In this document: positions 8,284 to 17,290 of the stretch, piece after piece
How the letters are laid out: every line of letters begins with the position of its first letter
Position numbering within the stretch: position 1 is the first letter of the stretch
Origin: Chelatococcus sp.
GTDB taxonomy: Bacteria; Pseudomonadota; Alphaproteobacteria; Rhizobiales; Beijerinckiaceae
DNA length: 64,000 bases
Assembly: GCA_003248805.1 (NCBI GenBank)
Contig: QFQY01000021.1
Span: forward strand, 5,095 to 69,094
Direction of reading: 5' to 3'
Notes under the pieces: generated by a model
The model's database searches: none
What the model saw: only the letters and a program-made list of their open reading frames with translations
Told to the model about the DNA's origin: nothing
Program-made: the position numbers and the translations under genes

Positions 8284-9561
8284 TCAGGCAAGCGCCTGGT
8301 CCAGATCCGCGATCAGGTCCTCGACATCCTCGAGCCCGATGGACAGGCGCACCACCTGCGGGCCGGCGCCGGCCTCGGTCTTCTGCGCGTCGGTGAGCTG
8401 GCGGTGGGTCGTCGAGGCCGGGTGGATCACCAGCGAACGCGTGTCGCCGATATTGGCGAGATGCGAGAACAGCTTGAGCTTCGAGACGAGCTTCACGCCG
8501 GCCTCGTAGCCGCCCTTGAGCCCGAAGGTGAAGACGGCGCCCGCGCCCTTGGGCGAATAGCGCTTGGCGAGGTCGTGGTACTTGTCGCCCGCCAGCCCGG
8601 GATAGCTCACCCATTCCACCGCCGAATGCTTCGCCAGATGCGTGGCGACCTTGAGCGCGTTCTCGCAGTGGCGCTGCATGCGCAGCGGCAGGGTCTCGAT
8701 GCCGGTCAGGATCATGAAGGCGTTGAAGGGCGAGAGCGCCGGGCCCATGTCGCGCAGGCCGAGCACGCGTGTCGCGATGGCGAAGGCGAAATTGCCGAAG
8801 GTTTCGCCCAGCACCATGCCGTTATATTCCGGCCGGGGCTTCGACAGCATCGGGTAGCGCTCGTCGCCGACCCAGTTGAACGAGCCGCCGTCGACGATCA
8901 GCCCGCCGATGGAATTGCCGTGGCCGCCGAGGAACTTGGTGGCCGAGTGCACGATGATGTCGGCGCCGTGCTCGAAGGGGCGGATCAGATAGGGCGTCGC
9001 CATCGTGTTGTCGACGATGAGGGGGATGTTGTGCTTCTTCGCGATGGCGCTGATGCCCGCGATATCGACCACCACACCGCCCGGATTGGCGATGGACTCG
9101 ATGAAGATTGCCTTGGTCTTCGGCGTCACGGCGGCCGCGAAGGCCTCCAGATCGTCCGAATCCGCCCAGATCACATTCCAGCCGAAGCTCTTGTAGGAGT
9201 GGTTGAACTGGTTGATCGAGCCGCCATAGAGCTTGCGCGCCGCGACGAATTCGTCGCCAGGCTGCAGCAGGGCGTGGAAGGTCAGGAACTCGGCCGCGTG
9301 GCCGGACGCGACGGCGAGCGCCGCCGTGCCGCCCTCCAGCGCCGCGACGCGCTCTTCCAGGACGGCGTTCGTCGGGTTGCCGATGCGGGTGTAGATGTTG
9401 CCGAAAGCCTGCAGGCCGAACAGCGAGGCGGCGTGGTCGACATCGTCGAAGACGAAGCTGGTGGTCTGGTAGATCGGCGTGGCGCGTGCGCCGGTGGCCG
9501 CATCGGGCGCGGCGCCCGCATGGATGGCGAGCGTGTGGAATCCCGGTGCCCGGTCGGTCAT
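8284..9561 (-). CDS. metY: O-acetylhomoserine aminocarboxypropyltransferase / sulfhydrylase
   Basis: A 425-residue PLP enzyme of the Cys/Met metabolism family that makes homocysteine from O-acetyl-L-homoserine and sulfide. The PLP lysine is Lys209 in HSATKFLGGHG. The substrate/cofactor loops YTRIGNPTN, ASGHAAEF and VDNTMATPYL are present, and the length equals typical MetY rather than MetB/MetC (about 390). It is monocistronic on the minus strand with a recognisable promoter and a good start site. It would act downstream of the homoserine made by Hom at 29.7 kb. Confidence 0.92.
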   Translation of the reverse strand: MTDRAPGFHTLAIHAGAAPDAATGARATPIYQTTSFVFDDVDHAASLFGLQAFGNIYTRIGNPTNAVLEERVAALEGGTAALAVASGHAAEFLTFHALLQPGDEFVAARKLYGGSINQFNHSYKSFGWNVIWADSDDLEAFAAAVTPKTKAIFIESIANPGGVVVDIAGISAIAKKHNIPLIVDNTMATPYLIRPFEHGADIIVHSATKFLGGHGNSIGGLIVDGGSFNWVGDERYPMLSKPRPEYNGMVLGETFGNFAFAIATRVLGLRDMGPALSPFNAFMILTGIETLPLRMQRHCENALKVATHLAKHSAVEWVSYPGLAGDKYHDLAKRYSPKGAGAVFTFGLKGGYEAGVKLVSKLKLFSHLANIGDTRSLVIHPASTTHRQLTDAQKTEAGAGPQVVRLSIGLEDVEDLIADLDQALA

Positions 9562-9603
9562 GGCGTGCTCCCTGATGCCTTCTGAAATCGAGACGTTGCG
9601 TTC

Positions 9604-9632
9604 GTTTTAAAGAACGCTCCCGAAGGCGTCAA
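9604..9632 (-). promoter_or_regulatory. Probable metY promoter
   Basis: On the minus strand, TTGACG (9627-9632) and TAAAAC (9604-9609) are separated by exactly 17 bp, 43 bp upstream of the metY start. The short untranslated leader leaves no room for a SAM riboswitch, and none is seen. Confidence 0.5.
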
Positions 9633-9648
9633 TTCGCGGCCCGCTTCA

Positions 9649-10884
9649 TCACGTCGCTTCGCGCGCGCGAGGCGCGAGCTCGGGCCCGATATGCTCCGGC
9701 CGGACGCCCATGCCGATCAGCCGCGCCGGGATGCGTCGCAGCAGCGGCACATGCTTGAACAGCCGCATCGGCCAGGGCGGGGCGATGGCACCCTTGCTCG
9801 CGAGAATCGGCGAGATCAGCCGGTTCTGGATCGTGACCTGAAGGGCCTGCGTGACCTTGACCGGCCATTCGCGCCGGGCCTGGACGGCCGCGAGATCGGT
9901 GTCCGCCAGGCGTCTCTCCCGCAATGGCGCGGCCAGCAGGTTCGCCGCCGCGACAGCGTCCTGGATGGCCAGGTTCACGCCGACGCCGCCGATCGGCGAC
10001 ATCGCATGCGCGGCGTCGCCGATGCACAGGAGGCCCGGCTGCCACCAGCGTTCGAGGCGGTTCACGGCGACCGAGAGGAGCTTGATGTCGTCCCAGGAGG
10101 CGAGTTCGCCGAGCCGTGCGGAAAGATGCGGCGCAAGCGCGGCGAGCCCCTGCCTGAACGCCTCGAGTCCGTTCGCCCGCAACGCTTCGAGCGATCCCTT
10201 CGGGATGACGAAGGCGCATTGCCAGTAGTCGCCGCGGTTCAGCATGATGAAGAAGCGCCCGGCTGCGATCTGGCCGAGCGTCTGGGGCGGATCGCCCGGC
10301 CGATGCGACAGCCGGAACCAGAGTACGTCCATGGGGGCACCGATATCGGTGACCTGAAAATGTGCTGCGTCGCGCAGGTCGGAGCTGCGACCGTCCGCCG
10401 CCACCACCAGCGCGGCCTCGATGGCGAGCGACCCGTCCGGCGTCTCGGCGGTGACGCCGATGACGCGGCCGGACTCGCGCAGGACGTCGGTCGCTCGGGT
10501 CTGCATCAGCAGCGTGAAATGCGGCAATGCCCGGCCCTGGTCGGCGAGGAAGTCGAGGAAATCCCATTGCGGCATGAAGGCGATATAGGGCGCGGCGACG
10601 GGGAGATGGCTGAAATCGGCCATCGGGATCTCGTCCTCGCCGATGCGGACGGAAACATGCCGTTCCTTGGTGTGCGGCAACGTCAGGAATGCGTCGAGCA
10701 GCCCGAGTTCCTTCATAAGCTCCATCGTCGAGGGATGGATCGTGTCACCGCGAAAGTCGCGCAGGAAATCGGCATGCTTTTCCAGCACGACGACGTCGAT
10801 GCCGGCGCGAGCCAGCAGGAAACCGAGCATCATGCCGGCGGGGCCGCCTCCGGCGATGCAGCAGGTCGTGGTCAGCTCGCGCAT
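9649..10884 (-). CDS. FAD-dependent aromatic monooxygenase-like oxidoreductase (UbiH/PHBH family)
   Basis: A 411-residue class A flavoprotein monooxygenase. The dinucleotide loop GGGPAGMMLGFLLARAG is at the N-terminus, the DG motif region is VVAADGRSSDLRD, and the GD motif is GDAAHAMSPIGGVGVN, which binds the FAD ribityl and pyrophosphate. These enzymes hydroxylate aromatic or polycyclic substrates with NAD(P)H and O2. The chosen start has GGGAGG 6 bases upstream; an in-frame Met 13 codons earlier lacks a ribosome site. No adjacent pathway gene hints at the substrate. Confidence 0.82.
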   Translation of the reverse strand: MRELTTTCCIAGGGPAGMMLGFLLARAGIDVVVLEKHADFLRDFRGDTIHPSTMELMKELGLLDAFLTLPHTKERHVSVRIGEDEIPMADFSHLPVAAPYIAFMPQWDFLDFLADQGRALPHFTLLMQTRATDVLRESGRVIGVTAETPDGSLAIEAALVVAADGRSSDLRDAAHFQVTDIGAPMDVLWFRLSHRPGDPPQTLGQIAAGRFFIMLNRGDYWQCAFVIPKGSLEALRANGLEAFRQGLAALAPHLSARLGELASWDDIKLLSVAVNRLERWWQPGLLCIGDAAHAMSPIGGVGVNLAIQDAVAAANLLAAPLRERRLADTDLAAVQARREWPVKVTQALQVTIQNRLISPILASKGAIAPPWPMRLFKHVPLLRRIPARLIGMGVRPEHIGPELAPRAREAT

Positions 10885-11004
10885 GGCGTCCCTCCCGATC
10901 CGCGCAGGGGATGGAATGCGCACTCGGCGATCCGGCTCGGCCGGATGCGCGCGGCGAGACGATCTGGCGTTAGGATAGGAGGGGTTTCGGCGCCGCGATA
11001 GCCG

Positions 11005-11535
11005 TCAACGTCCCGGAGGGCGGATCGAGAGCTTCTGGAAGCCCTTTCCCGCCAGCACCGGCTTCTTCGACGACAGAATGCGCGAATTGATGCCCTGCCA
11101 GCCGATCTCGCCCGAGAGCCGGCCGAACTCGATCTTCGGGCAACGGTCCATGACGACGATGACGCCCTTTGCCTCGGCGCGGGCCGCAGCCTCCTCGTTG
11201 CGCACCGAAAGCTGCATCCAGACCACCTTCGGCATGGGATCGAGAGCCAGCGCCTCGTCGGTGATCGGCCCCGCCGCCTCCGAATTGCGGAAGATCTCGA
11301 CCATGTCGACCGGACCCGGAATATCCTTGAGCGAGCCATAGACCGTGCGCCCGAGCAGTTGCTGCCCGGCGAGGCCCGGATTGACAGGCACGACGTCATA
11401 GCCGCGATCGATGAGATATTTCGCCACGATCCAGCTCGGCCGGGCCTCGTTGGCGGAGGCGCCGACGAGGGCGATGCGCTTCACCGATGTCAGGATGTCG
11501 CGGATCAGGCTGTCGGGATAGGCGTCGTGGGTCAT
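11005..11535 (-). CDS. CoA-binding domain protein (YccU family)
   Basis: A 176-residue single-domain Rossmann protein of the CoA_binding family. The nucleotide-binding block is KRIALVGASANEARPSW, followed by YDVVPVNPG and VVWMQLSVRNEEAA, which match YccU-type proteins. It resembles the CoA-binding subdomain of succinyl-CoA synthetase but has no ligase domain; its physiological role is unknown. It is divergent from the MFS transporter across a 260-bp spacer. Confidence 0.8.
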   Translation of the reverse strand: MTHDAYPDSLIRDILTSVKRIALVGASANEARPSWIVAKYLIDRGYDVVPVNPGLAGQQLLGRTVYGSLKDIPGPVDMVEIFRNSEAAGPITDEALALDPMPKVVWMQLSVRNEEAAARAEAKGVIVVMDRCPKIEFGRLSGEIGWQGINSRILSSKKPVLAGKGFQKLSIRPPGR

Positions 11536-11796
11536 GCACAGGCGTTCCGGCGGCGGGCGATCATGCCAGGGAGGCAGTGATACGCGGTTCCGCGAGCCGG
11601 GGTAAGCCGGCCGCCCGGCGAGATCGCGCAGAACGGGACCTGAAAAACGGAGCGCGAACGGCGCGGCGCGCGCTCCTGAGCTGAGTGATGGACAGGCGAC
11701 CTAGCATCCCATGCGATATCCGATCTGTGCAAATGGCTGAGCCGCGAGAGCCCGCCGCTTGCTAAGGGGGATCGCCCGCGAACCGAAAGATCGCCC

Positions 11797-13098
11797 GTGA
11801 CCATCGCCGCCCACGATCCCGCGCCGCTTCCGCCGGGAGAGCCACCTGCTTCGGCGACCGTCGTTGCGCGCGTGTCCTCGTCGCCGACGCCGGCATGGAC
11901 GGAGATGGGGACGCCTGCCTATCGCAGGATCGGCATCGCGCTGTTCCTCGCCGGCTTTTCGACGTTCTCGCTGATCTATTCGGTGCAGCCGCTGCTGCCC
12001 AATCTGGTCGAGACGTTCGGCGTCACCCCGTCGCAGAGCTCGCTGGCGCTCTCCCTGTCGACGGGCTGTCTCGCCTTCGCCATCCTCTGCGCCGGGGCGT
12101 TGGGCGAGCGGTTCACCCGCCGGGGTCTGATGTGCGCCTCGATGATCGCGGCCGCGCTGCTCCAGATCGCCTGCGCGCTTACCACGAACTGGCATCTGCT
12201 GCTCATGCTGCGTGCGCTGGAAGGGCTTGCGCTCGGCGGTGTTCCCGCTGTCGCGATGGCCTATCTCGCCGAGGAGATTCACCCGAGATCGCTCGGAGCC
12301 GCGATGGGCATCTATGTCGGCGGCACGGGTGTCGGCGGCATGATGGGGCGCGTCGGCATGGGGCTGGTGACCGAATTCAGCTCCTGGCGTGTTGCGCTGG
12401 GCGTCCTCGGCGTGCTCGGCCTGCTTGCGGCGATCGGTTTCGTCAGGCTGCTTCCGGCGTCGCGGAACTTCGTGCCCCGGCGGGGCATGCCGCTGGCGCA
12501 GCACCGGCGCGCCTGGCTGGGACATCTCGCGACACCGGGCCTGCCGCTGCTGTTCCTGACGGGGTTCCTGACGCTCGGTGTCCAGGTCGCGATGTTCAAC
12601 TATCTCACCTTCCGGCTGGCGGCCGCGCCCTACGATCTGAGCGAGGGCCAGATCAGCGCGATGTTCGTCGTGTTCCTGTTCGGCGTCGCCGCTTCCACGC
12701 TCGCGGGCTCGGCCGCGGATCGTCACGGCAGAGGCCCGGTGCTGATCGCCGGCGTCGTGACCATAGGCCTCGGCGTGGCGCTCACGATGGCGTCGTATCT
12801 GCCGCTGATCGTGGCGGGCGTCGTCGCGGTGACGATCGGGTTCTTCGTCATGCATTCGGTCGCGAGCGGCTGGGTCGGCCGCATGGCCGAGGGCTCCAAG
12901 GGCCATGCCTCTTCGCTCTACCTGCTGGCCTATTACGCCGGGTCGAGCGTGCTGGGAACGCTCGGCGGTCTGTTCTGGAGCGCGGGGCAATGGCCGGCGG
13001 TGGCGGGCTTCGTCGCCGTTCTGCTCCTGATCGCGCTCGCTGCGGCCCTGCGCCTCGCCTGGAGCGAGAGGGCGGCGAGGCGGCGATCGGCGGCGTGA
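11797..13098 (+). CDS. MFS transporter, YnfM-like efflux family
   Basis: A 433-residue protein with twelve predicted membrane helices after a ~45-residue polar, Pro-rich N-terminus. The first helix block (FSTFSLIYSVQPLLPNLVETFGV) and the motif A region (GALGERFTRRGLM) fit the YnfM-type drug:proton antiporter branch of the major facilitator superfamily. The repeat of motif A in the second half is SAADRHGRGPVL. Substrate unknown. The start is GTG at 11797 with a weak ribosome site, so translation could begin at the internal Met about 35 codons later. Confidence 0.82.
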   Translation: MTIAAHDPAPLPPGEPPASATVVARVSSSPTPAWTEMGTPAYRRIGIALFLAGFSTFSLIYSVQPLLPNLVETFGVTPSQSSLALSLSTGCLAFAILCAGALGERFTRRGLMCASMIAAALLQIACALTTNWHLLLMLRALEGLALGGVPAVAMAYLAEEIHPRSLGAAMGIYVGGTGVGGMMGRVGMGLVTEFSSWRVALGVLGVLGLLAAIGFVRLLPASRNFVPRRGMPLAQHRRAWLGHLATPGLPLLFLTGFLTLGVQVAMFNYLTFRLAAAPYDLSEGQISAMFVVFLFGVAASTLAGSAADRHGRGPVLIAGVVTIGLGVALTMASYLPLIVAGVVAVTIGFFVMHSVASGWVGRMAEGSKGHASSLYLLAYYAGSSVLGTLGGLFWSAGQWPAVAGFVAVLLLIALAAALRLAWSERAARRRSAA

Positions 13099-13123
13099 GG
13101 GCCGAAGGCGGTCGGAACCCGCC

Positions 13124-13936
13124 TCAGCTTTCCCAGACCGGCGCTCGCTTGGCCACGAACGCGCCGATGCCCTCCTCGGCATCCCGCGCCAGCATGTTCT
13201 CGACCATCACGGCCGAGGCATGCTCATAGGCGGCCTCGAGCCCCATCTCCCGCTGTTCGTAGAAGGCGCGCTTGCCGGTCCGCACTGTGGCCGGAGACTT
13301 CGAGGCGATGAGGCCGCCGAGCCTGCGCGCCTCCGCCAGGGCGTCGCCGGCCGGGACGACGCGGTTGACGAGCCCCATCCGATGGGCTTCGGCCGCCGGC
13401 ACCATCTCGCCGAGCAGCAGCATCTCCATCGCGTGCTTGGCGGCGAGGTTGCGCGTGAGCGCGACCATCGGCGTCGAGCAGAACAGGCCGATATGGACGC
13501 CGGGCGTGCAGAATCGCGCCGCCTCGCCCGCGACCGCGAGATCGCAGCTCGCCACCAATTGGCAGCCGGCGGCGGTCGCCGTGCCCTCGACAGCCGCGAT
13601 GACCGGCTGGGGCAGGGCGGTGATCTGCTGCATCACCCGCGAGCAGCGCCCGAGGATGTCGGCGAAATAGGCGCGGCCGCGATCGGCATCGGCGCGGTGG
13701 CCCGTCAGCTCCTTGAGATCGTGCCCTGCGCTGAAGACGGGGCCCGCCGCCGCCAGCACCACCGCCTTCACGGCGCGGTCCTGTGCGATGGCGTCGAATG
13801 TCTGCGCCAGCGCCTCCAGCATCGCCTCGCTCAGCGGGTTGCGCGCCTGTGGGCGATTGAGCGTCAGGACCGCGACGCCTTCGCTGTCCTCGCGCAGCAG
13901 GGCAGGGCCCGCCGGCGGCTGGTGATGCGCATTCAT
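13124..13936 (-). CDS. Enoyl-CoA hydratase/isomerase family protein
   Basis: A 270-residue crotonase-fold enzyme. The oxyanion-hole segments are FSAGHDLKELTGH (first) and VEGTATAAGCQLVASCDLAVA (second). The usual catalytic Glu positions of true hydratases are not obvious in this second block, so it may be a hydratase-like ECHDC3-type protein rather than a classical beta-oxidation EchA. AAGGGAAA upstream of 13936 supports the chosen start. It is divergent from a hotdog thioesterase, suggesting acyl-CoA metabolism. Confidence 0.82.
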   Translation of the reverse strand: MNAHHQPPAGPALLREDSEGVAVLTLNRPQARNPLSEAMLEALAQTFDAIAQDRAVKAVVLAAAGPVFSAGHDLKELTGHRADADRGRAYFADILGRCSRVMQQITALPQPVIAAVEGTATAAGCQLVASCDLAVAGEAARFCTPGVHIGLFCSTPMVALTRNLAAKHAMEMLLLGEMVPAAEAHRMGLVNRVVPAGDALAEARRLGGLIASKSPATVRTGKRAFYEQREMGLEAAYEHASAVMVENMLARDAEEGIGAFVAKRAPVWES

Positions 13937-14034
13937 GGCGTTTCCCTTTGCGTTTTGCCGCATTGTCGGGGCGTGGCGGCCGTGGTGCAAGAGGCGGCCT
14001 CTTTCCGGTCCCGAGAGCCCGCCAGGAGCCTGCC

Positions 14035-14460
14035 ATGACCATCCGCATGACCGCCTCGGAGATCGACGCCTATCTCGACGAGGTCTTCCCGCAGCTTCAC
14101 CATGGCGGGCGCACTTATTTCATCGAGGAGGTCGGGCCGATGACGGCCCGCATGCGCTGCGACTACCACGAGAAGCATCTGCGCCCCGGCGGCACCATCT
14201 CCGGCCCGACCATGATGGCGCTGGCCGACGTCGCGCTCTACGCCGCGATCCTGGCCCAGATCGGGCCGGTCGGCCTCGCGGTGACGACGAGCCTGAGCTT
14301 CAACTTCCTGCGCAAGCCAGGGCCGGTGGCCCTGATCGGGCAGGCGCGCCTGCTCAAGCTCGGCAAGAGGCTGGCGGTGGGCGAGGTCGCTCTCTACTCG
14401 CAGGGACAGGACGAGATGGTCGCCCATGCGACCGGCACCTATTCCGTTCCCGATCGCTGA
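14035..14460 (+). CDS. PaaI-type hotdog-fold thioesterase
   Basis: A 141-residue single hotdog domain that should hydrolyse an acyl-CoA. The family pattern is visible: RMRCDYHEKHLRPGGTISGP, where the HxxHxRPGG region lies at the substrate entrance, followed by the long central helix MMALADVALYAAILAQIG with Asp as probable general base. The start was chosen at 14035, where AGGAG lies 6 bases upstream. It is divergent from the enoyl-CoA hydratase. The acyl substrate is unknown. Confidence 0.8.
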   Translation: MTIRMTASEIDAYLDEVFPQLHHGGRTYFIEEVGPMTARMRCDYHEKHLRPGGTISGPTMMALADVALYAAILAQIGPVGLAVTTSLSFNFLRKPGPVALIGQARLLKLGKRLAVGEVALYSQGQDEMVAHATGTYSVPDR

Positions 14461-14472
14461 TCGGGGGCCGCC

Positions 14473-15246
14473 TCACTTCGGCGGGATCGGATCGAGCCCG
14501 GTCCGGCGAATGATCGGCGCGGCCTCGGAGCCGCCGAGGCAGGCGATCAGGGCCTTCGCGGCGGCCGGCTCTTTCGCGTTGGCGGCAAGCCCAGCGGAGA
14601 AGATCGTCACCCTCTGGACCTCCTCCGGCAGGGTCCCCACGAAATCCAGCCCCTCGATCGGAATGAGCTCGCTGACCTGCTGGAAGCCGAGTTCGGCATC
14701 GCCGCGCGCCACCACGGTGCCGACGCGCTCGCTGAAGATCTTTCTGGACTTGGCCATCACCTGCCCGCTGGGATCGAGCTTCGGGAAGAGCTCCTCCGAG
14801 AGATATGTGCCGCTGGCGCTGGCCGAATAGGCGATGGACTTCGCCGCCATCAGGGTCTTTTTCAACGCCTCAACCGTCGAAATGTCCGGCTTCGGTGCGC
14901 CAGCCTTGACCGAAAGGCCGATGGCGGAGCGGGCGAGGTCGGTCCGGGTGCCGGCCATGCCCTTGCCGTCCTGCACCAGCTTGTCGAAGGCGTCGCCCGC
15001 GAGAATGACGACATCGGCGGGTTCGCCACGGGCCAGACGGTTCGGAATCGCATCCGGTGCCGCGCCCATGGAGGCGCCATAGGCGCTGATCACCTTCTGG
15101 CCGATCTTAGCCTCGCAACCGGGAACCAGTTCCTTGTAGGCGGCGGTGAAGCCACCCGAGCTGATGACGTTCACATCTGCGAATGCAACCGTTACGGCGC
15201 CCGGCGAGGCCAGCAGAGCGGCGATGGCAAGCTGTCGAATGCGCAT
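14473..15246 (-). CDS. Periplasmic substrate-binding protein, molybdate-type (SBP_bac_11)
   Basis: A 257-residue secreted protein with a clear signal peptide (MRIRQLAIAALLASPGAVTVAFA). The mature part resembles ModA-like type II binding proteins: NVISSGGFTAAYKELVP at the N-terminus and LARGEPADVVILAGDAFDKLV in the first lobe. No permease or ATPase gene is adjacent, so it is an orphan binding protein. Many such orphans in alphaproteobacteria are not molybdate binders, and the ligand cannot be told from sequence here. Confidence 0.75.
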   Translation of the reverse strand: MRIRQLAIAALLASPGAVTVAFADVNVISSGGFTAAYKELVPGCEAKIGQKVISAYGASMGAAPDAIPNRLARGEPADVVILAGDAFDKLVQDGKGMAGTRTDLARSAIGLSVKAGAPKPDISTVEALKKTLMAAKSIAYSASASGTYLSEELFPKLDPSGQVMAKSRKIFSERVGTVVARGDAELGFQQVSELIPIEGLDFVGTLPEEVQRVTIFSAGLAANAKEPAAAKALIACLGGSEAAPIIRRTGLDPIPPK

Positions 15247-15379
15247 GTTGGCGTTCCTCCCGGAGAGATGGTGATGCGATCTCCGCCAACCGGCAAGCTT
15301 CCGATGCGGTATTTTGATACCGTCAATCTTATTGGACTGAAAACAATGGATTTTTGCCGCCGATCGCTTTGATGTTGTG

Positions 15380-15408
15380 CTTGACAGACGGCGTTCTCTC
15401 TTCTATCC
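15380..15408 (+). promoter_or_regulatory. Promoter of the rplM-rpsI operon
   Basis: CTTGAC (15380-15385), a 17-bp spacer and CTATCC (15403-15408) match the alphaproteobacterial housekeeping consensus CTTGAC-N17-CTATAT well. The predicted transcript start is about 60 bp upstream of rplM. Confidence 0.65.
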
Positions 15409-15475
15409 CGCCCCCACACCGCCGCTGGCTTCCGCCGGCGGCTTGTCGTTTCTTTCAACCGAAGGGGTGCCCGCG

Positions 15476-15937
15476 ATGAAGACCATCTCGCTCAAGCCCG
15501 CCGATGTCGAAAAGAAGTGGGTTGTGATCGACGCCTCCGGGCTCGTCGTTGGCCGTCTCGCCTCCATCGTGGCGATGCGCCTGCGCGGCAAGCACAAGGC
15601 CGCCTATACCCCTCACGTCGACTGCGGCGACAACATCATCGTCATCAACGCCGAGAAGGTGGTGTTCACCGGCCGCAAGCGCGACCAGAAGAACTACTAC
15701 CACCACACCGGCTTCGCCGGCGGCATCAAGGAGCGTTCGGCCAAGTTCATCCTGGACGGCCGCTTCCCTGAGCGGATCGTCGAGAAGGCCGTGGAGCGCA
15801 TGCTCCCGCGTGGCCCGCTCTTCCGCCAGATCCTCGGCAATCTGCGCGTCTACAAGGGCGCCGAGCATCCCCATGCCGCTCAGTCGCCGGAGGCGCTCGA
15901 CGTCGCCGCGCTCAACAGCAAGAACGTGAGGGTCTGA
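15476..15937 (+). CDS. rplM: 50S ribosomal protein L13
   Basis: A 153-residue ribosomal protein with the usual length for alphaproteobacteria. It begins MKTISLKPADVEKKWVVIDA and contains the conserved LVVGRLAS, GDNIIVINAEKV and GRFPERIVEKAVERMLPRG blocks. L13 is an early-assembly protein of the large subunit. The start is the ATG at 15476, where the L13 homology begins; the open frame extends further upstream but overlaps the promoter. The stop overlaps the rpsI start by one base (TGATG), so the two are translationally coupled. Confidence 0.97.
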   Translation: MKTISLKPADVEKKWVVIDASGLVVGRLASIVAMRLRGKHKAAYTPHVDCGDNIIVINAEKVVFTGRKRDQKNYYHHTGFAGGIKERSAKFILDGRFPERIVEKAVERMLPRGPLFRQILGNLRVYKGAEHPHAAQSPEALDVAALNSKNVRV

Positions 15938-16416
15938 TGGCCGAGGTTCTTCAGTCGCTCGAGCAGCTCGGCCAGGTGGCGAAGCCCGCCCAGCCCGAGG
16001 CTCCCGTCCACGTCAAGAAGGTCGATGCGCAGGGCCGCGCCTATGCCACCGGCAAGCGCAAGAACGCCATCGCCCGCGTCTGGATCAAGCCCGGCTCCGG
16101 CAAGGTCACGGTCAACGGCCGCGATCAGGAGGTGTATTTCGCGCGTCCGGTGCTGCGCCTCGTGCTGCAGCAGCCGCTCCAGCTCGTCGACCGCATGACC
16201 CAGTACGACGTCGTCGTCTCGGTCAAGGGCGGCGGCCTCTCCGGCCAGGCCGGCGCGGTGCGCCACGGCATCTCCAAGGCCCTGACCTTCTACGAGCCGG
16301 ACCTTCGCGGCCCGCTCAAGAAGGAAGGCTTCCTGACCCGTGACTCGCGCGTCGTCGAGCGTAAGAAGTTCGGTAAGGCCAAGGCCCGCCGCAGCTTCCA
16401 GTTCTCGAAGCGCTGA
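15937..16416 (+). CDS. rpsI: 30S ribosomal protein S9
   Basis: A 159-residue S9 with an N-terminal extension of about 35 residues before the core (YATGKRKNAIARVWIKPGSG), a feature common in this class of bacteria. The C-terminus ends in the basic tail KARRSFQFSKR, which reaches the decoding centre. It is the second gene of the conserved rplM-rpsI operon and is followed directly by a strong terminator. Confidence 0.97.
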   Translation: MAEVLQSLEQLGQVAKPAQPEAPVHVKKVDAQGRAYATGKRKNAIARVWIKPGSGKVTVNGRDQEVYFARPVLRLVLQQPLQLVDRMTQYDVVVSVKGGGLSGQAGAVRHGISKALTFYEPDLRGPLKKEGFLTRDSRVVERKKFGKAKARRSFQFSKR

Positions 16417-16444
16417 TCGTTTTCGGTCTGTCGATTATACGCAA

Positions 16445-16471
16445 GGGCGGCTCGCGAGAGCCGCCCTTTTT
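16445..16471 (+). terminator. Rho-independent terminator of rplM-rpsI
   Basis: A perfect 9-bp stem (GGGCGGCTC/GAGCCGCCC) with a GCGA tetraloop is followed by five T residues, starting 28 bp after the rpsI stop. Confidence 0.9.
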
Positions 16472-16504
16472 CGTATTGTCGGGTCTTGTCGCAGGAGACC
16501 GCAG

Positions 16505-17263
16505 ATGAACCCGTCCCGCCCCGTCCTTCTCGTCACCGGCGGCAGCCGCGGCATCGGTGCGGCGACCTGCGTCATGGCCGCCCGGCGCGGCTACGATGTC
16601 GCCGTGAACTTCCAGCACAATGCGCAGGCAGCCGCGAAGGTCGTCGCCGCCTGCGAGGCGCAGGGCGCGAAAGCGGTCGCGCTGCGCGGCGACATGGCCG
16701 AGGAGGCCGATATCATCCGCGTCTTCGCCAAGGCGCAGAATGCGCTCGGCGCGCTCACCCATGTGGTCAACAATGCCGGCATCACCGGCAAGGCGAGCCC
16801 GCTCGCCGATGCCGACACCGACGTCATCCGCTCCTGCATCGACATCAATGTGACGGGCGCCATCCTCGTGGCCCGCGAGGCGGCCCGCGCGCTGACGGCC
16901 AACAGCGGCGCGCAAGGCAGGGCGATCGTCAACATCTCCTCCGTCGCGGCGACGCTCGGCTCGCCGGGGGAGTATGTCTGGTACGCGGCCTCCAAGGCGG
17001 CGGTCGACGCGCTGACCGTCGGGCTCGCCAAGGAACTCGCCGCGCACGGCATTCGCGTCAATGCGGTCGCCCCCGGCATCACCGACACCGAAATCCATGC
17101 CCTGTCGACCGGCGAGGCCGGCCGCGTCGCGCGCATCGCGCCGCTGATTCCGCTGAAGCGCGCCGCGACGGCCGACGAGATCGCCGAAGCGGTGCTGTTC
17201 CTGCTCTCGGCGGCGTCGTCCTATACGACCGGCGAGATCCTCAGGGTCGGCGGGGGGCGCTGA
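16505..17263 (+). CDS. SDR-family NAD(P)-dependent oxidoreductase
   Basis: A 252-residue classical short-chain dehydrogenase/reductase. The cofactor loop is VTGGSRGIGAATC, the structural NNAG motif is VVNNAGITG, and the catalytic Ser-Tyr-Lys set lies in NISSVAATLGSPGEYVWYAASKAA (the serine and the YAASK tyrosine and lysine). The C-terminus (ITDTEIHA, TGEILRVGGGR) is typical of FabG-like or glucose-dehydrogenase-like members. A ribosome site AGGAGA precedes the ATG. The substrate is undetermined. Confidence 0.85.
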   Translation: MNPSRPVLLVTGGSRGIGAATCVMAARRGYDVAVNFQHNAQAAAKVVAACEAQGAKAVALRGDMAEEADIIRVFAKAQNALGALTHVVNNAGITGKASPLADADTDVIRSCIDINVTGAILVAREAARALTANSGAQGRAIVNISSVAATLGSPGEYVWYAASKAAVDALTVGLAKELAAHGIRVNAVAPGITDTEIHALSTGEAGRVARIAPLIPLKRAATADEIAEAVLFLLSAASSYTTGEILRVGGGR

Positions 17264-17290
17264 GGTGGCGGCGCCGGCGCACAGGGGGGG

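Noticed and set aside
9562..9648. Possible SAM riboswitch upstream of metY
   Set aside because: The promoter leaves only a short 5' untranslated leader, and no SAM-II-like pseudoknot was seen.
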